Shown here piece after piece: positions 1-5,577 of a stretch of DNA of 6,939 nucleotides. Both the position numbers and the translations under genes were made by a program. Below the pieces are notes generated by a model, which had not been told where the DNA came from, did no database searches, and was given only the letters and a program-made list of their open reading frames with translations. This DNA is from a bacterium (GTDB taxonomy: Bacteria; Patescibacteriota; Minisyncoccia; Phycocordibacterales; SBAW01), in the NCBI GenBank assembly GCA_021813335.1, contig JAKALC010000037.1:1-6939 (forward strand), in the 5' to 3' direction. How positions within the stretch are numbered: the stretch's first letter is position 1; each line of letters starts with the position of its first letter.

Positions 1-334
1 CGGTGCCGGTGCCGCCGCCCATACCGCAGGCGATGAAGACCATATCGGAGCCCTTGATGGTCTGCTGTATCTCTTCCTTCGTCTCTTCGGAAGCGCGCTT
101 GCCGATCTCCGGATTCATACCGGCGCCGAGGCCACGCGTCAGGTTCTTGCCGATATGGATCTTCTTCTTGGCGAGGGAGTGGTGGAGATCCTGCGCGTCA
201 GTATTGATGGTGATGAAATCGACGCCGCGCACCTTGCCGTCGATCATATGGTTGACGGCGTTCTTACCCGAGCCCCCGACGCCCACGACCCTGATGCGTG
301 CGAACGTTTCGATCTCCGGTTGGATTTGCGGCAT
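1..334 (-). CDS. ftsZ: Cell division protein FtsZ, N-terminal part (runs off left edge)
   Basis: FtsZ is the tubulin-like GTPase that polymerises into the cytoplasmic Z-ring at the division site. The visible 111 residues start MPQIQPEIETFARIRVVGVG and hold the family landmarks in order. These are the first glycine loop VVGVGGSGKNAV (about residues 16-27), NTDAQDL (about 44-50), the LGAGMNPEIGKRA stretch (about 70-82), and MVFIACGMGGGTGT at the edge, the start of the GGGTGTG tubulin signature that binds GTP phosphates. The ATG at 332-334 gives a normal short N-terminal tail. No SD lies in front of it. The gene follows ftsA on the same strand with a 157-base gap that holds a candidate promoter and a hairpin. 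The missing C-terminal two thirds lie to the left of the window. Identification is secure. Confidence 0.97.
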   Translation of the reverse strand, partial: MPQIQPEIETFARIRVVGVGGSGKNAVNHMIDGKVRGVDFITINTDAQDLHHSLAKKKIHIGKNLTRGLGAGMNPEIGKRASEETKEEIQQTIKGSDMVFIACGMGGGTGT

Positions 335-383
335 AAATGTGCTTGTTCGATAAAGATTTTTAGTAGATGCGCCCGGCTTCGTT

Positions 384-417
384 GCGACAACTATACCACC
401 GCCTCAATGATTGCAAA
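384..417 (-). promoter_or_regulatory. Candidate ftsZ promoter with extended -10
   Basis: Read on the minus strand, TGGTATAGT (plus 390-398) is an extended -10 with hexamer TATAGT, 5 of 6 to consensus. A weak -35 sits upstream: TTTGCA with 16-base spacing, or the self-complementary TTGCAA at 411-416 with 15. Predicted transcription start is near 383, giving a leader of about 50 bases before the ftsZ ATG. This would let ftsZ be transcribed independently of ftsA. Assigned by motif only. Confidence 0.45.
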
Positions 418-427
418 CAGTTGACAA

Positions 428-455
428 AATACGCCCTGCGGTCGCTAATACGCCC
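428..455. repeat. Pair of 9-bp direct repeats upstream of ftsZ promoter
   Basis: AATACGCCC occurs at 428-436 and again at 447-455, a 19-base period, just upstream of the candidate ftsZ -35. The second copy runs into the left arm of the hairpin. The spacing could suit a dimeric regulator, but two short copies in GC-rich DNA may also be chance. Confidence 0.3.
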
Positions 456-471
456 CGTACCGGCCGGGGCG
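451..471 (-). other. GC-rich hairpin between ftsA and ftsZ
   Basis: CGCCCCG (451-457) and CGGGGCG (465-471) form a perfect 7-bp stem around the loop TACCGGC. It lies about 20 bases past the ftsA stop codon. No run of U follows on the minus strand (the next bases are TATTAGCGAC), so it is not a classic intrinsic terminator. It may weaken read-through from ftsA into ftsZ or protect the ftsA 3' end; that role is inferred. Confidence 0.4.
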
Positions 472-491
472 GGGCTCCGTTTCCTGCGGGA

Positions 492-1685
492 TTACGGCAG
501 GAATTTCTTGATGACCTTCCAAAAGCCGCCGAAGGTTCCGCCGAGGGCCTCCCGGACGCTGCCCGGCTCGCGCGGCTCGAGCTCTCCGTGCGGCTGGAGC
601 CCCCAAATAGTGAGTCCGTAGGCCACGGCCCAGGAGCCGTCGCGCAGCTGCATCCGCCCGGCGTCGCCCGTTGCGAGGGAGGCGGTGCGCGCCGGCAGCT
701 GGACGACCGCCTGCACGATATCGGCCATCGTCGTAACGCCCGCGCCGCCGCCCGTGAGGATGATGCCGGCGGGCAGGAGCTCGTCTTTGCCGATCTTTTT
801 GAGATGCCCTTCGACGAGCTTGAACATCGCCGTTATGCGGCGCGCGACGATATCGTCGAGCTTGCGGCGCGAGTACGGCGCGCCGAGCACGGCGCCCATT
901 TTGAGCTGTTCCGCCTCCTCGAGCGGTATTTTGAGGCCGAGCGCGATATCGCCGCCGATGTTCGAGGAACCCATCGGAAATACTTTTATCGAAATAGGCG
1001 TCTCGTCTTCGAACACCGCGATCGAGAGCGTTTCAGAGCCGATGTTCGCGAGGACGCAGCCGACGCGCTTCTGCATTTTGGAGAGCGTTACGAAGCTTGC
1101 CGCGAGAGGCGAGGCGACGATGTCCTCAACCTCGACGCCGGCTCCCTCGACCGCTTCGACGAGGTCATCGACGTGGCGCACGGGCGCCGTGATGAAGAGC
1201 GCTTCGACGGCGAGCCGGGCGCCTTTCATACCGACCGGGTTCTTGCCGAGAACGCGAGTGCCGTCGACGCTCCAGCGCAGGGGTATGCGGTGAAGTATCT
1301 TCCGGTTCTGGACGACCGAGGGCGAAAGAGCGCGCTCGCTCGTCGCGAGCGCTTTCTGCATATCGCGCTCGGTTATCTCCGAGTCGCCGCGCTCGACGAC
1401 CGTCTCGCCGCGCGAGAAAGCCTCGTCGAGACCTTCGCCGCCCACGCCGATGTATGCGGACTTCACTTTCACTCGCGCGGCGTTCGAGGCCTGGGCGAGC
1501 GCGGCGCGGATGCCGCGCGAGGCCTCGGCGACGGAGACCGTATAGCCGTGGCGCAAGCCGCGGCTTTCCGCGTAGCCGGTGCCGAGGATGCGCGGCGGCT
1601 GCTTCGGATCATCCGAGCGTTCGGCTATGACCACTTTGACCTGGTAGGTCCCGACATCGATCCCCGTTGCTATCTTTTGTGCCAT
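492..1685 (-). CDS. ftsA: Cell division protein FtsA
   Basis: FtsA is an actin-fold ATPase that tethers FtsZ filaments to the inner face of the membrane. The 397-residue protein (E. coli about 420) starts MAQKIATGIDVGTYQVKVVI, the phosphate-1 loop of the actin/Hsp70 fold. An SHS2/1C domain covers roughly residues 75-170. The phosphate-2 region ANIGSETLSIAVFE follows at about 213-226, then GLKIPLEEAEQLK at about 250-262 and the adenosine motif ILTGGGAG at about 309-316. The last 18 residues, ending FGGFWKVIKKFLP, are the expected amphipathic membrane-targeting helix. The usual Asp and Gly-Gly of phosphate 2 read Asn and Gly-Ser here, so nucleotide handling may differ. The ATG at 1683-1685 has no SD; a T-rich run lies directly before it. 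ftsA follows ybeY after 122 bases and precedes ftsZ. Confidence 0.95.
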   Translation of the reverse strand: MAQKIATGIDVGTYQVKVVIAERSDDPKQPPRILGTGYAESRGLRHGYTVSVAEASRGIRAALAQASNAARVKVKSAYIGVGGEGLDEAFSRGETVVERGDSEITERDMQKALATSERALSPSVVQNRKILHRIPLRWSVDGTRVLGKNPVGMKGARLAVEALFITAPVRHVDDLVEAVEGAGVEVEDIVASPLAASFVTLSKMQKRVGCVLANIGSETLSIAVFEDETPISIKVFPMGSSNIGGDIALGLKIPLEEAEQLKMGAVLGAPYSRRKLDDIVARRITAMFKLVEGHLKKIGKDELLPAGIILTGGGAGVTTMADIVQAVVQLPARTASLATGDAGRMQLRDGSWAVAYGLTIWGLQPHGELEPREPGSVREALGGTFGGFWKVIKKFLP

Positions 1686-1807
1686 AGAAAAAATACCGAA
1701 ATCGGGGATGTCGTGCGCTCCGCGCTCTCGCCGAAGATCCGAGCCGCAGGCCGCAGAGGGCAGAGCCGGCGCGGCTTTCCGGGAAGAATATTCGCACAGG
1801 GCGGATC

Positions 1808-2194
1808 TTAAAGACCGAATCGCTTCACGACGTCGCGTTCCGTGCTCTCCATTGTAGCGCTATGCGCGAAGCCCTTCAAATGGAGCAACCCGTGGATAAA
1901 CAGGCGCCCGAGGTGCGAGCGGTATGAGGCGCCGAAGAGCGGGGCTTCCCGGCGCGCGGTCGAGGGGCAGAGCAGGAGTTCGCCCGAGGCGGGGGAGAGG
2001 CGGAAAGAAAGGACGTTCGATGCCTTGTCCTTGCCTCGGTGCTTCCGCGAAATGCGCCGCATCGCGCGAGGCGGCAGAAGTGCCAGCGAAAGTTCGTAGC
2101 GCTCGCCGAGAACGGCGTTCTTGATGGCAAGAAAAGGAATCCGCGGCAGCGCGCCGCGGGTTCTGTTGGAGAGAGAAAAATGGAGGTCGCGCAT
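1808..2194 (-). CDS. ybeY: Endoribonuclease YbeY (16S rRNA maturation)
   Basis: YbeY is a single-strand-specific, zinc-dependent RNase that acts in 16S rRNA 3' end maturation and late 30S quality control. The 128-residue protein carries the zinc-binding signature HGLLHLKGFAH, with the three histidines at 101, 105 and 111, in the family pattern H-x3-H-x5-H. The usual Asp before the third His is Ala. Upstream, SNVLSFRLS (about 59-67) followed by GELLLC (71-76) matches the family (T)NVLSF strand and the next conserved strand. It is shorter than E. coli YbeY (155), mostly at the N-terminus and after the His motif. The ATG lies 4 bases past the rpsU stop, so the two are almost certainly co-transcribed and translationally coupled. 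No SD is visible at the usual spacing. Confidence 0.9.
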   Translation of the reverse strand: MRDLHFSLSNRTRGALPRIPFLAIKNAVLGERYELSLALLPPRAMRRISRKHRGKDKASNVLSFRLSPASGELLLCPSTARREAPLFGASYRSHLGRLFIHGLLHLKGFAHSATMESTERDVVKRFGL

Positions 2195-2198
2195 CGGA

Positions 2199-2459
2199 CT
2201 ATTTCCGGGCGCCCTTGCCCTTGCGGGGCCCCGTCTGCTCGATCATCTTGCCGAGCTTGATGAGCTCCTTGACCTCTTCGCGGCGGGCGATCGACTTGAG
2301 CGTGTGCTTGCGGCGCACCAAAGCGGACTCCGCGCGGGTGCGGTAGCGGCGTCCGCGAACGCGCTGGATGACCCCGGCGCCTGTTACGCGGCGGCTAAAG
2401 CGCCGAATGAGATTCAGCGTGCTTTCGCCCTCGTCCTTCTTAACCTCGACGTTTATCAT
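2199..2459 (-). CDS. rpsU: 30S ribosomal protein bS21
   Basis: bS21 is a small basic protein of the 30S platform close to the 16S rRNA 3' end, where the anti-SD sequence lies. The 86 residues match the family layout. After an acidic N-terminus comes ESTLNLIRRFSRRVTGAGVI (about 12-31), corresponding to the bS21 region with ALRRFKR and AGVL. A very basic helical stretch follows, with RKHTLKSIARREEVKELIK. The tail ending GPRKGKGARK makes it about 15 residues longer than E. coli bS21 (71). It is first in the minus-strand cluster with ybeY, ftsA and ftsZ. A -10 box 9 bases upstream predicts a 5' leader of only about 3 bases, and no SD is present. That is notable because bS21 itself influences start-site selection. 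Confidence 0.88.
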   Translation of the reverse strand: MINVEVKKDEGESTLNLIRRFSRRVTGAGVIQRVRGRRYRTRAESALVRRKHTLKSIARREEVKELIKLGKMIEQTGPRKGKGARK

Positions 2460-2462
2460 TGT

Positions 2463-2498
2463 CCGGAAATACTAACACAAACCCGCTCCCTCGCGCAA
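2463..2498 (-). promoter_or_regulatory. Candidate rpsU-cluster promoter, nearly leaderless
   Basis: On the minus strand TTGCGC (plus 2493-2498) and the extended -10 TGTTAGTAT (hexamer TAGTAT, plus 2469-2474) are separated by 18 bases. The hexamer ends 9 bases before the rpsU ATG, so the start point would fall about 3 bases upstream of it. The -35 matches consensus only at TTG. Motif-based inference. Confidence 0.45.
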
Positions 2499-2550
2499 GT
2501 AATGGCTCAATATAGGGAATTCAAACTCCTGCGCTGTTTCGTTGTGCGTC

Positions 2551-2578
2551 TTGACAAAAGGTAAAATATATTCATAAT
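2551..2578 (+). promoter_or_regulatory. Strong sigma70-type promoter of the 2658 gene
   Basis: A perfect -35 TTGACA (2551-2556) is followed after 16 bases by CATAAT (2573-2578), 5 of 6 to TATAAT. An alternative -10, TAATAT at 2575-2580, has 18-base spacing. The spacer and flank are AT-rich, unlike the surrounding DNA. Predicted start is near 2585, leaving a leader of about 73 bases that contains a small hairpin and the SD. This is the best promoter in the window. Confidence 0.75.
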
Positions 2579-2606
2579 ATTAAACAGACGTATCGGAAAT
2601 GCGGAA

Positions 2607-2626
2607 GCCTCTCCGGTCGGAGATGC
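2607..2626 (+). other. Small hairpin in the leader of the 2658 gene
   Basis: TCTCC and GGAGA (2610-2614 and 2619-2623) pair around the loop GGTC, with two further GC pairs beyond one mismatch (2607-2608 with 2625-2626). It sits about 20 bases upstream of the SD and does not mask it. It may only stabilise the mRNA; I do not recognise a riboswitch. Confidence 0.3.
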
Positions 2627-2646
2627 CCGCGTCGTTTGAAATAAAC

Positions 2647-2651
2647 GGAGG
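2647..2651 (+). promoter_or_regulatory. Strong ribosome binding site (GGAGG)
   Basis: GGAGG lies 6 bases before the ATG at 2658 and fixes the start codon. It contrasts with the core genes around it, which lack an SD. Confidence 0.85.
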
Positions 2652-2657
2652 AATAAA

Positions 2658-3113
2658 ATGGATCAAAGCGAACTCAACGGCGTGAAGATACCGGCATGGT
2701 TCGGAATCACACTCATCTGCACCATTCTAGGTGCTACGGCCGTGTACTTTGCGGCCGCGACAGGATTTTTCACCAAGGATGAAGCGACGGCCGAATCCGC
2801 TCAGCATCAGCAAGCGATGGAAACGGCACTGCGCGCTGCGAAACCGGGCGATCTCATCGTCACGAAAAACGGCGCTATCTGCGTTCTCGGCGCGGGGCGC
2901 GACCAGGTCGTCGTGTGGGATGAGGCGTATTATGCCTGCGGCATATTTTGGCAGGGGTCGAACCATCGTCTGGTCAAGCTCTTGCAGCCGCAGGTGCTCG
3001 AGATCGTCTCCAAGGACCACCCGGTCGCTTACGCCTCGCTCGCCTCCTGTTTCCTCAAGGGGCGAGCCGTCGCGGTCGACGGTTCGGACAAATTCACCTG
3101 CGGCGCCGACTAG
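2658..3113 (+). CDS. Single-span membrane protein of unknown function
   Basis: I do not recognise a family for this 151-residue protein. A short polar N-terminus (residues 1-12, with Lys10) precedes one hydrophobic segment at about 13-37. The rest (about 40-151) is a soluble domain, probably outside the membrane, judged from the basic residue on the N-terminal side and the acidic DEATAE stretch after the span. The soluble part opens with a short polar helix (about 42-60). It continues with AAKPGDLIVTKNGAICVLGA, which alternates like beta strands around a GDLIV turn, then VVVWDEAYYACGIFW. Four cysteines (75, 94, 131, 148) lie outside the span and could pair as disulfides. It is a stand-alone unit with a near-consensus promoter, a GGAGG SD and a strong terminator, divergent from rpsU. 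No signal-peptidase site is obvious. Confidence 0.85.
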   Translation: MDQSELNGVKIPAWFGITLICTILGATAVYFAAATGFFTKDEATAESAQHQQAMETALRAAKPGDLIVTKNGAICVLGAGRDQVVVWDEAYYACGIFWQGSNHRLVKLLQPQVLEIVSKDHPVAYASLASCFLKGRAVAVDGSDKFTCGAD

Positions 3114-3132
3114 CGCCACCCGGCCGCATTCC

Positions 3133-3174
3133 CGCGGTGCACGATACTCTCGTGCGCCGCGTTTTTCTTTTTCT
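3133..3174 (+). terminator. Intrinsic terminator of the 2658 gene
   Basis: The arms 3133-3144 and 3150-3161 form a 12-bp stem with one G-T wobble and the loop TACTC. TTTTTCTTTTTCT follows at 3162-3174. It begins about 20 bases past the stop codon at 3113. Very strong by form. Confidence 0.92.
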
Positions 3175-3226
3175 GAGCGTCACCGTTTAGTAATGCTTTT
3201 TATGATAGTGAAAATTACGACCTTGG

Positions 3227-3256
3227 ATATAAAAATCCCCGGGAGTTCCCGGAGAT
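3227..3256 (-). terminator. Intrinsic terminator of the 3266-3622 gene
   Basis: Read on the minus strand, ATCTCCGGG and CCCGGGGAT (plus 3248-3256 and 3235-3243) pair over 9 bp around AACT with one wobble, followed by TTTTATAT. It starts about 10 bases past the stop codon. It faces the terminator at 3133-3174, so the convergent genes are insulated from each other. Confidence 0.9.
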
Positions 3257-3265
3257 GATAGTGCG

Positions 3266-3622
3266 TTACGCCGGCACGGCCGAAGATACTTGCCTGGCGA
3301 ACTCAGCGAGTTCTTTGATCGTGCAGAATTCCATAGCGGCCGCTCCGTGGATGAACGGTCCCGCGAGATCGACGCGCAGCAATCTGCCGTCCCACAGGGA
3401 CCGGAGTACGACATAGCTCCGGCGCCAGAAGAGGAAGCGCTTGCTGACGACGGACGCGATCTCGTAGAGAAGCAATTCGCGCTCCTGCACGCATTCCTGC
3501 CGCCACCAGCTTTCGTCGCGGTCGGGAACGTGCGCGAGCACCGCCGCGAGCTCGCACTTCGACGAGGGGCCTACGACCAGATCGCCGGCCTTGAGCATCG
3601 AAACATCCGAAAGGTTTTTCAT
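3266..3622 (-). CDS. Small soluble protein of unknown function
   Basis: Unrecognised 118-residue protein, predicted cytoplasmic, with no membrane segment. An upstream TTG at 3701-3703 keeps the frame open, but the ATG at 3620-3622 is preferred because AAGGAG (plus 3629-3634) lies 6 bases before it. The N-terminus MKNLSDVSMLKAGDLVVGPS leads into a likely beta-rich part; GDLVV resembles GDLIV in the membrane protein at 2658. The middle is rich in charged and aromatic residues (DESWWRQECVQERELLLYE, about 36-54, and FLFWRRSYVVLRSLWDGRLL, about 63-82). The C-terminus, from about residue 100, looks helical (TIKELAEFARQV). It lies 95 bases downstream of the HisRS-like gene, has its own weak promoter candidate and a strong terminator, and may also be reached by read-through from lepB. 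Confidence 0.8.
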   Translation of the reverse strand: MKNLSDVSMLKAGDLVVGPSSKCELAAVLAHVPDRDESWWRQECVQERELLLYEIASVVSKRFLFWRRSYVVLRSLWDGRLLRVDLAGPFIHGAAAMEFCTIKELAEFARQVSSAVPA

Positions 3623-3628
3623 CGCCTG

Positions 3629-3634
3629 CTCCTT
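3629..3634 (-). promoter_or_regulatory. Ribosome binding site AAGGAG that sets the start at 3622
   Basis: CTCCTT on the plus strand reads AAGGAG on the minus strand, 6 bases before the ATG. It favours this internal ATG over the upstream TTG in the same frame. Confidence 0.8.
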
Positions 3635-3674
3635 ATCCTCAAGCGTCCGAAAAATACCCGTGCTTCTGCAGCGA

Positions 3675-3703
3675 ACCGTAGCACAGGAGGCTTCGCTAAT
3701 CAA
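3675..3703 (-). promoter_or_regulatory. Weak promoter candidate for the 3266-3622 gene
   Basis: On the minus strand TTGATT (plus 3698-3703) and TGCTACGGT (hexamer plus 3675-3680, with an extended TG) are 17 bases apart. The -10 hexamer matches consensus at only 3 positions. Leader length would be about 45 bases. Low certainty. Confidence 0.25.
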
Positions 3704-3717
3704 CGGCGCTCAAGCCG

Positions 3718-4878
3718 CTATATCCGGAGGCCGCTCAGATATTTGGAAAGCGTATCGAGCGGCACGATGTCCTGCGAGCTGTTGCGCACGCGGCGCACGA
3801 TGACGGTTCCGTCGAGGGCCTCGCGCTGGCCCATAATGAGGATGTATGGCACGCCGGTCTTCTGCGCGAGCAAGAGCTGCTCGGAGAGGTGCCCCGCGTC
3901 GAAGGATTGGGCGACGGGAATATGGCGGCGACGCAAAATGTCGACGACCGTGAGGCCGCGCAGCTTCGCGCGGAGTCCGAGCTGGATGAAGTACATTTTC
4001 GGGGGTTCGCCCGCGCTTGGCGCGAAGGAAAGATGCTGCGCGCTCTTCTTGCGGAAAAAAATGCTCCCGTGCACCGTGTAGTTCTCGCGCTTGCCCGCGA
4101 GCCGCGCGACGAAATCATCGTAGCGGCCGCCCGCGGAGGAAAGGACGACGCTGTCTTCGCCGCCCATATCGATGCGGAAAGCGATGCGCGGCTCGCGCTC
4201 GTCTCCGCCCAAGGTGTCGTCGATCTCGTACGGGAGCTCGGTCTGGTCGAGATATTCGAGAAGCTCTTTGAAGTGCGCGCGGCTGCGCTCGGAGAGGAAG
4301 TGCACCGGACGCGGCGCTTCGGCGAGCGCCCCGCGTACCGCGTCCGAAGAGGAGGTGTACATAGAGAAAGGATCTGCGAACAGGCGCGCTTGTTCCTCCC
4401 CGCTCAGGCAGTCGGTGTCGGCTCCGAAGCGCCGCCGAATGAAGTTCCCGAGCTCGCGCGTGAACCGTTCGCGCGAGTCGCGATCGCCGAATGCGTTGAC
4501 GCGGATGCGCTCGACGGGCGCGCCCCACTCGTTGAGGATGGCCGTCGCGGCCTTGAGGACGAGGATCTCCGCGAGCCCCGGCAAAGAACCTGCGACCTGC
4601 AGGCAGAACTCGCCCGTCTCTTTGCGGGCGACGCCTGCCGGAAGATGCGAAGGTGCGGGCGACGCGTAGTAGGCGAGAACCGGTTCGTCCGGTCGGGCCG
4701 CGGCGCACTGCGCGCCGAACGTCGCCGCTTGGGCGAAGGACACCGCGCCGCGGCCGACTTTCTGCCGGAAAAGATCGGGATCGATGTCGCGCAGGGGGCG
4801 GAACCCGTAGTACGAAGCGGTGTCGCTCGCGTGTTCGAGAAATCGTGCGGGCGTCGCTCGTTCCGTTGCCTTATCCAT
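3718..4878 (-). CDS. HisRS-like class II synthetase paralogue, probably not a normal synthetase
   Basis: The 386 residues align along their length with histidyl-tRNA synthetase (HisRS). GFRPLRDIDPDLFRQKVG (about 25-42) resembles the start of the catalytic core. About 139-220 (ERF, then FLSERSRAHFKELLEYLD, then LPYEID) matches the helical insertion region. SSAGGRYDDFVARL (247-260) carries the HisRS AGGRYD motif. The end (about 294-386, with YILIMGQREALDGTVIVRRV) is the class II anticodon-binding domain. However, the HisRS hallmark RGLDYYTG, expected directly after PYEID, is replaced by about 15 residues (DTLGGDEREPRIAFRID). Motif 2 is shortened and lacks the usual FRYERP and REFHQ form. HisRS is usually about 420 residues. 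Histidine activation is therefore unlikely; a tRNA-binding or regulatory role (as for HisZ or the Gcn2 HisRS-like domain) is inference. It starts 12 bases after lepB, without an SD, in one transcript. Confidence 0.8.
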   Translation of the reverse strand: MDKATERATPARFLEHASDTASYYGFRPLRDIDPDLFRQKVGRGAVSFAQAATFGAQCAAARPDEPVLAYYASPAPSHLPAGVARKETGEFCLQVAGSLPGLAEILVLKAATAILNEWGAPVERIRVNAFGDRDSRERFTRELGNFIRRRFGADTDCLSGEEQARLFADPFSMYTSSSDAVRGALAEAPRPVHFLSERSRAHFKELLEYLDQTELPYEIDDTLGGDEREPRIAFRIDMGGEDSVVLSSAGGRYDDFVARLAGKRENYTVHGSIFFRKKSAQHLSFAPSAGEPPKMYFIQLGLRAKLRGLTVVDILRRRHIPVAQSFDAGHLSEQLLLAQKTGVPYILIMGQREALDGTVIVRRVRNSSQDIVPLDTLSKYLSGLRI

Positions 4879-4890
4879 AGATTTTCGGTG

Positions 4891-5493
4891 TTATGCCGCG
4901 AAGGTCGACGGGGTCGAAGCGGAGGTTTGGAGAGAGGGGGCCGTCGTCGACGCGCTGCCGGGGAAAAGCCCCATCATCGAGAAGGGAAGCAGGCGCAGGA
5001 AAGCGCGTCCGACGATGTTTTGCCGCGGCACGGCGCCCCACACGCGGCTGTCGGACGAATCGGGGCGGTTGTCGCCCATCACGAAGTACTCGCCGGGCCC
5101 GAGCTTCATCGTGAGGAATCCGCCGTTGCCCCGGTAGGCGAGATAGCGCTCGGGAAGCGTCTCGGCTGTGCCGTCGGGCGGGGTTATGCTCGTCGAGTCG
5201 GGCGTTATGGAGACGGTTTCGCCCGGGAGGCCGACGATGCGCTTGATGAAGAATTCCGAAGGATTCTTCGGGTAGCGGAAGATGATGACGTCGCCGCGCT
5301 GCGGCGCCTCGAAGTGGTAGGTGAGCTCGTCGATGATGAGATATTGGCCGGTGTCGAAGGTCGGTTCCATCGAAGCGCCTGACACGATGAAGGGCTGCGC
5401 CACCCACGCGCGCACCGGCACGACGATGACGACGGCAAGGAGAACGAATTTCAAGAGCTCGGTGAAAAAATTTTCACTACGCTCGTCGTTCAT
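4891..5493 (-). CDS. lepB: Signal peptidase I
   Basis: Signal peptidase I is the membrane serine protease that removes signal peptides from exported proteins. The start is set at the ATG at 5491-5493, giving 200 residues; further in-frame codons upstream look like a chance extension. One membrane segment lies at about 16-32 (FVLLAVVIVVPV). Box B, VSGASMEPT, has the nucleophile Ser41. RGDVIIFRYP (66-75) follows, then the general-base box FFIKRIVGLPGE with Lys84, and GDNRPDSSDSRVWG (139-152). All catalytic boxes of family S26 are intact. The last 20 or so residues are Ser/Thr/Ala-rich and probably disordered. One N-terminal span and a small soluble domain resemble Gram-positive enzymes more than the two-span E. 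coli LepB (324). The gene has no SD, is divergent from pth, and leads the HisRS-like gene by 12 bases. Confidence 0.95.
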   Translation of the reverse strand: MNDERSENFFTELLKFVLLAVVIVVPVRAWVAQPFIVSGASMEPTFDTGQYLIIDELTYHFEAPQRGDVIIFRYPKNPSEFFIKRIVGLPGETVSITPDSTSITPPDGTAETLPERYLAYRGNGGFLTMKLGPGEYFVMGDNRPDSSDSRVWGAVPRQNIVGRAFLRLLPFSMMGLFPGSASTTAPSLQTSASTPSTFAA

Positions 5494-5500
5494 ACGCACA

Positions 5501-5528
5501 ATTGTAGTTGCGTTTTCAAACTGCGCAA
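5501..5528 (-). promoter_or_regulatory. Candidate lepB promoter, nearly leaderless
   Basis: On the minus strand TTGCGC (plus 5523-5528), a 16-base spacer and TACAAT (plus 5501-5506, 5 of 6) lie 7 bases before the lepB ATG. A standard start point would fall within a base or two of the ATG. The same TTGCGC hexamer is the -35 candidate of rpsU. Confidence 0.5.
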
Positions 5529-5577
5529 GGCCTCGGATAGCCGGGAACATAATTTTCGTGCGCGCAACTCGCGGCGA

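Noticed and set aside
421..426. TTGACA on the plus strand as a -35 box
   Set aside because: No -10 box at proper spacing and no plus-strand gene downstream.
1743..1775. Imperfect GC-rich hairpin in the ybeY-ftsA gap
   Set aside because: Short stem with mismatches and no U-tract; expected by chance at this GC content.
1609..1797. Small minus-strand frame of 62 codons in the ybeY-ftsA gap
   Set aside because: It overlaps the ftsA start in another frame, has no SD, and its Arg/Ser/Ala-rich sequence is unlike a conserved protein.
411..1811. Long open frame of 466 codons on the plus strand
   Set aside because: It lies opposite ftsA, whose family motifs are clear. Its composition (Arg, Asp, Glu, Ala-rich, no recognisable motif) is typical of antisense frames in GC-rich genes.
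2599..2685. Possible upstream ORF in the leader of the 2658 gene, overlapping its start
   Set aside because: It has no SD of its own and an unremarkable sequence; the GGAGG is correctly placed for 2658 instead.
3889..5382. Open frame of 497 codons on the plus strand
   Set aside because: It is antisense to both the HisRS-like gene and lepB, which carry real motifs. It has no SD, and the sequence is low-complexity Arg/Glu/Ala.
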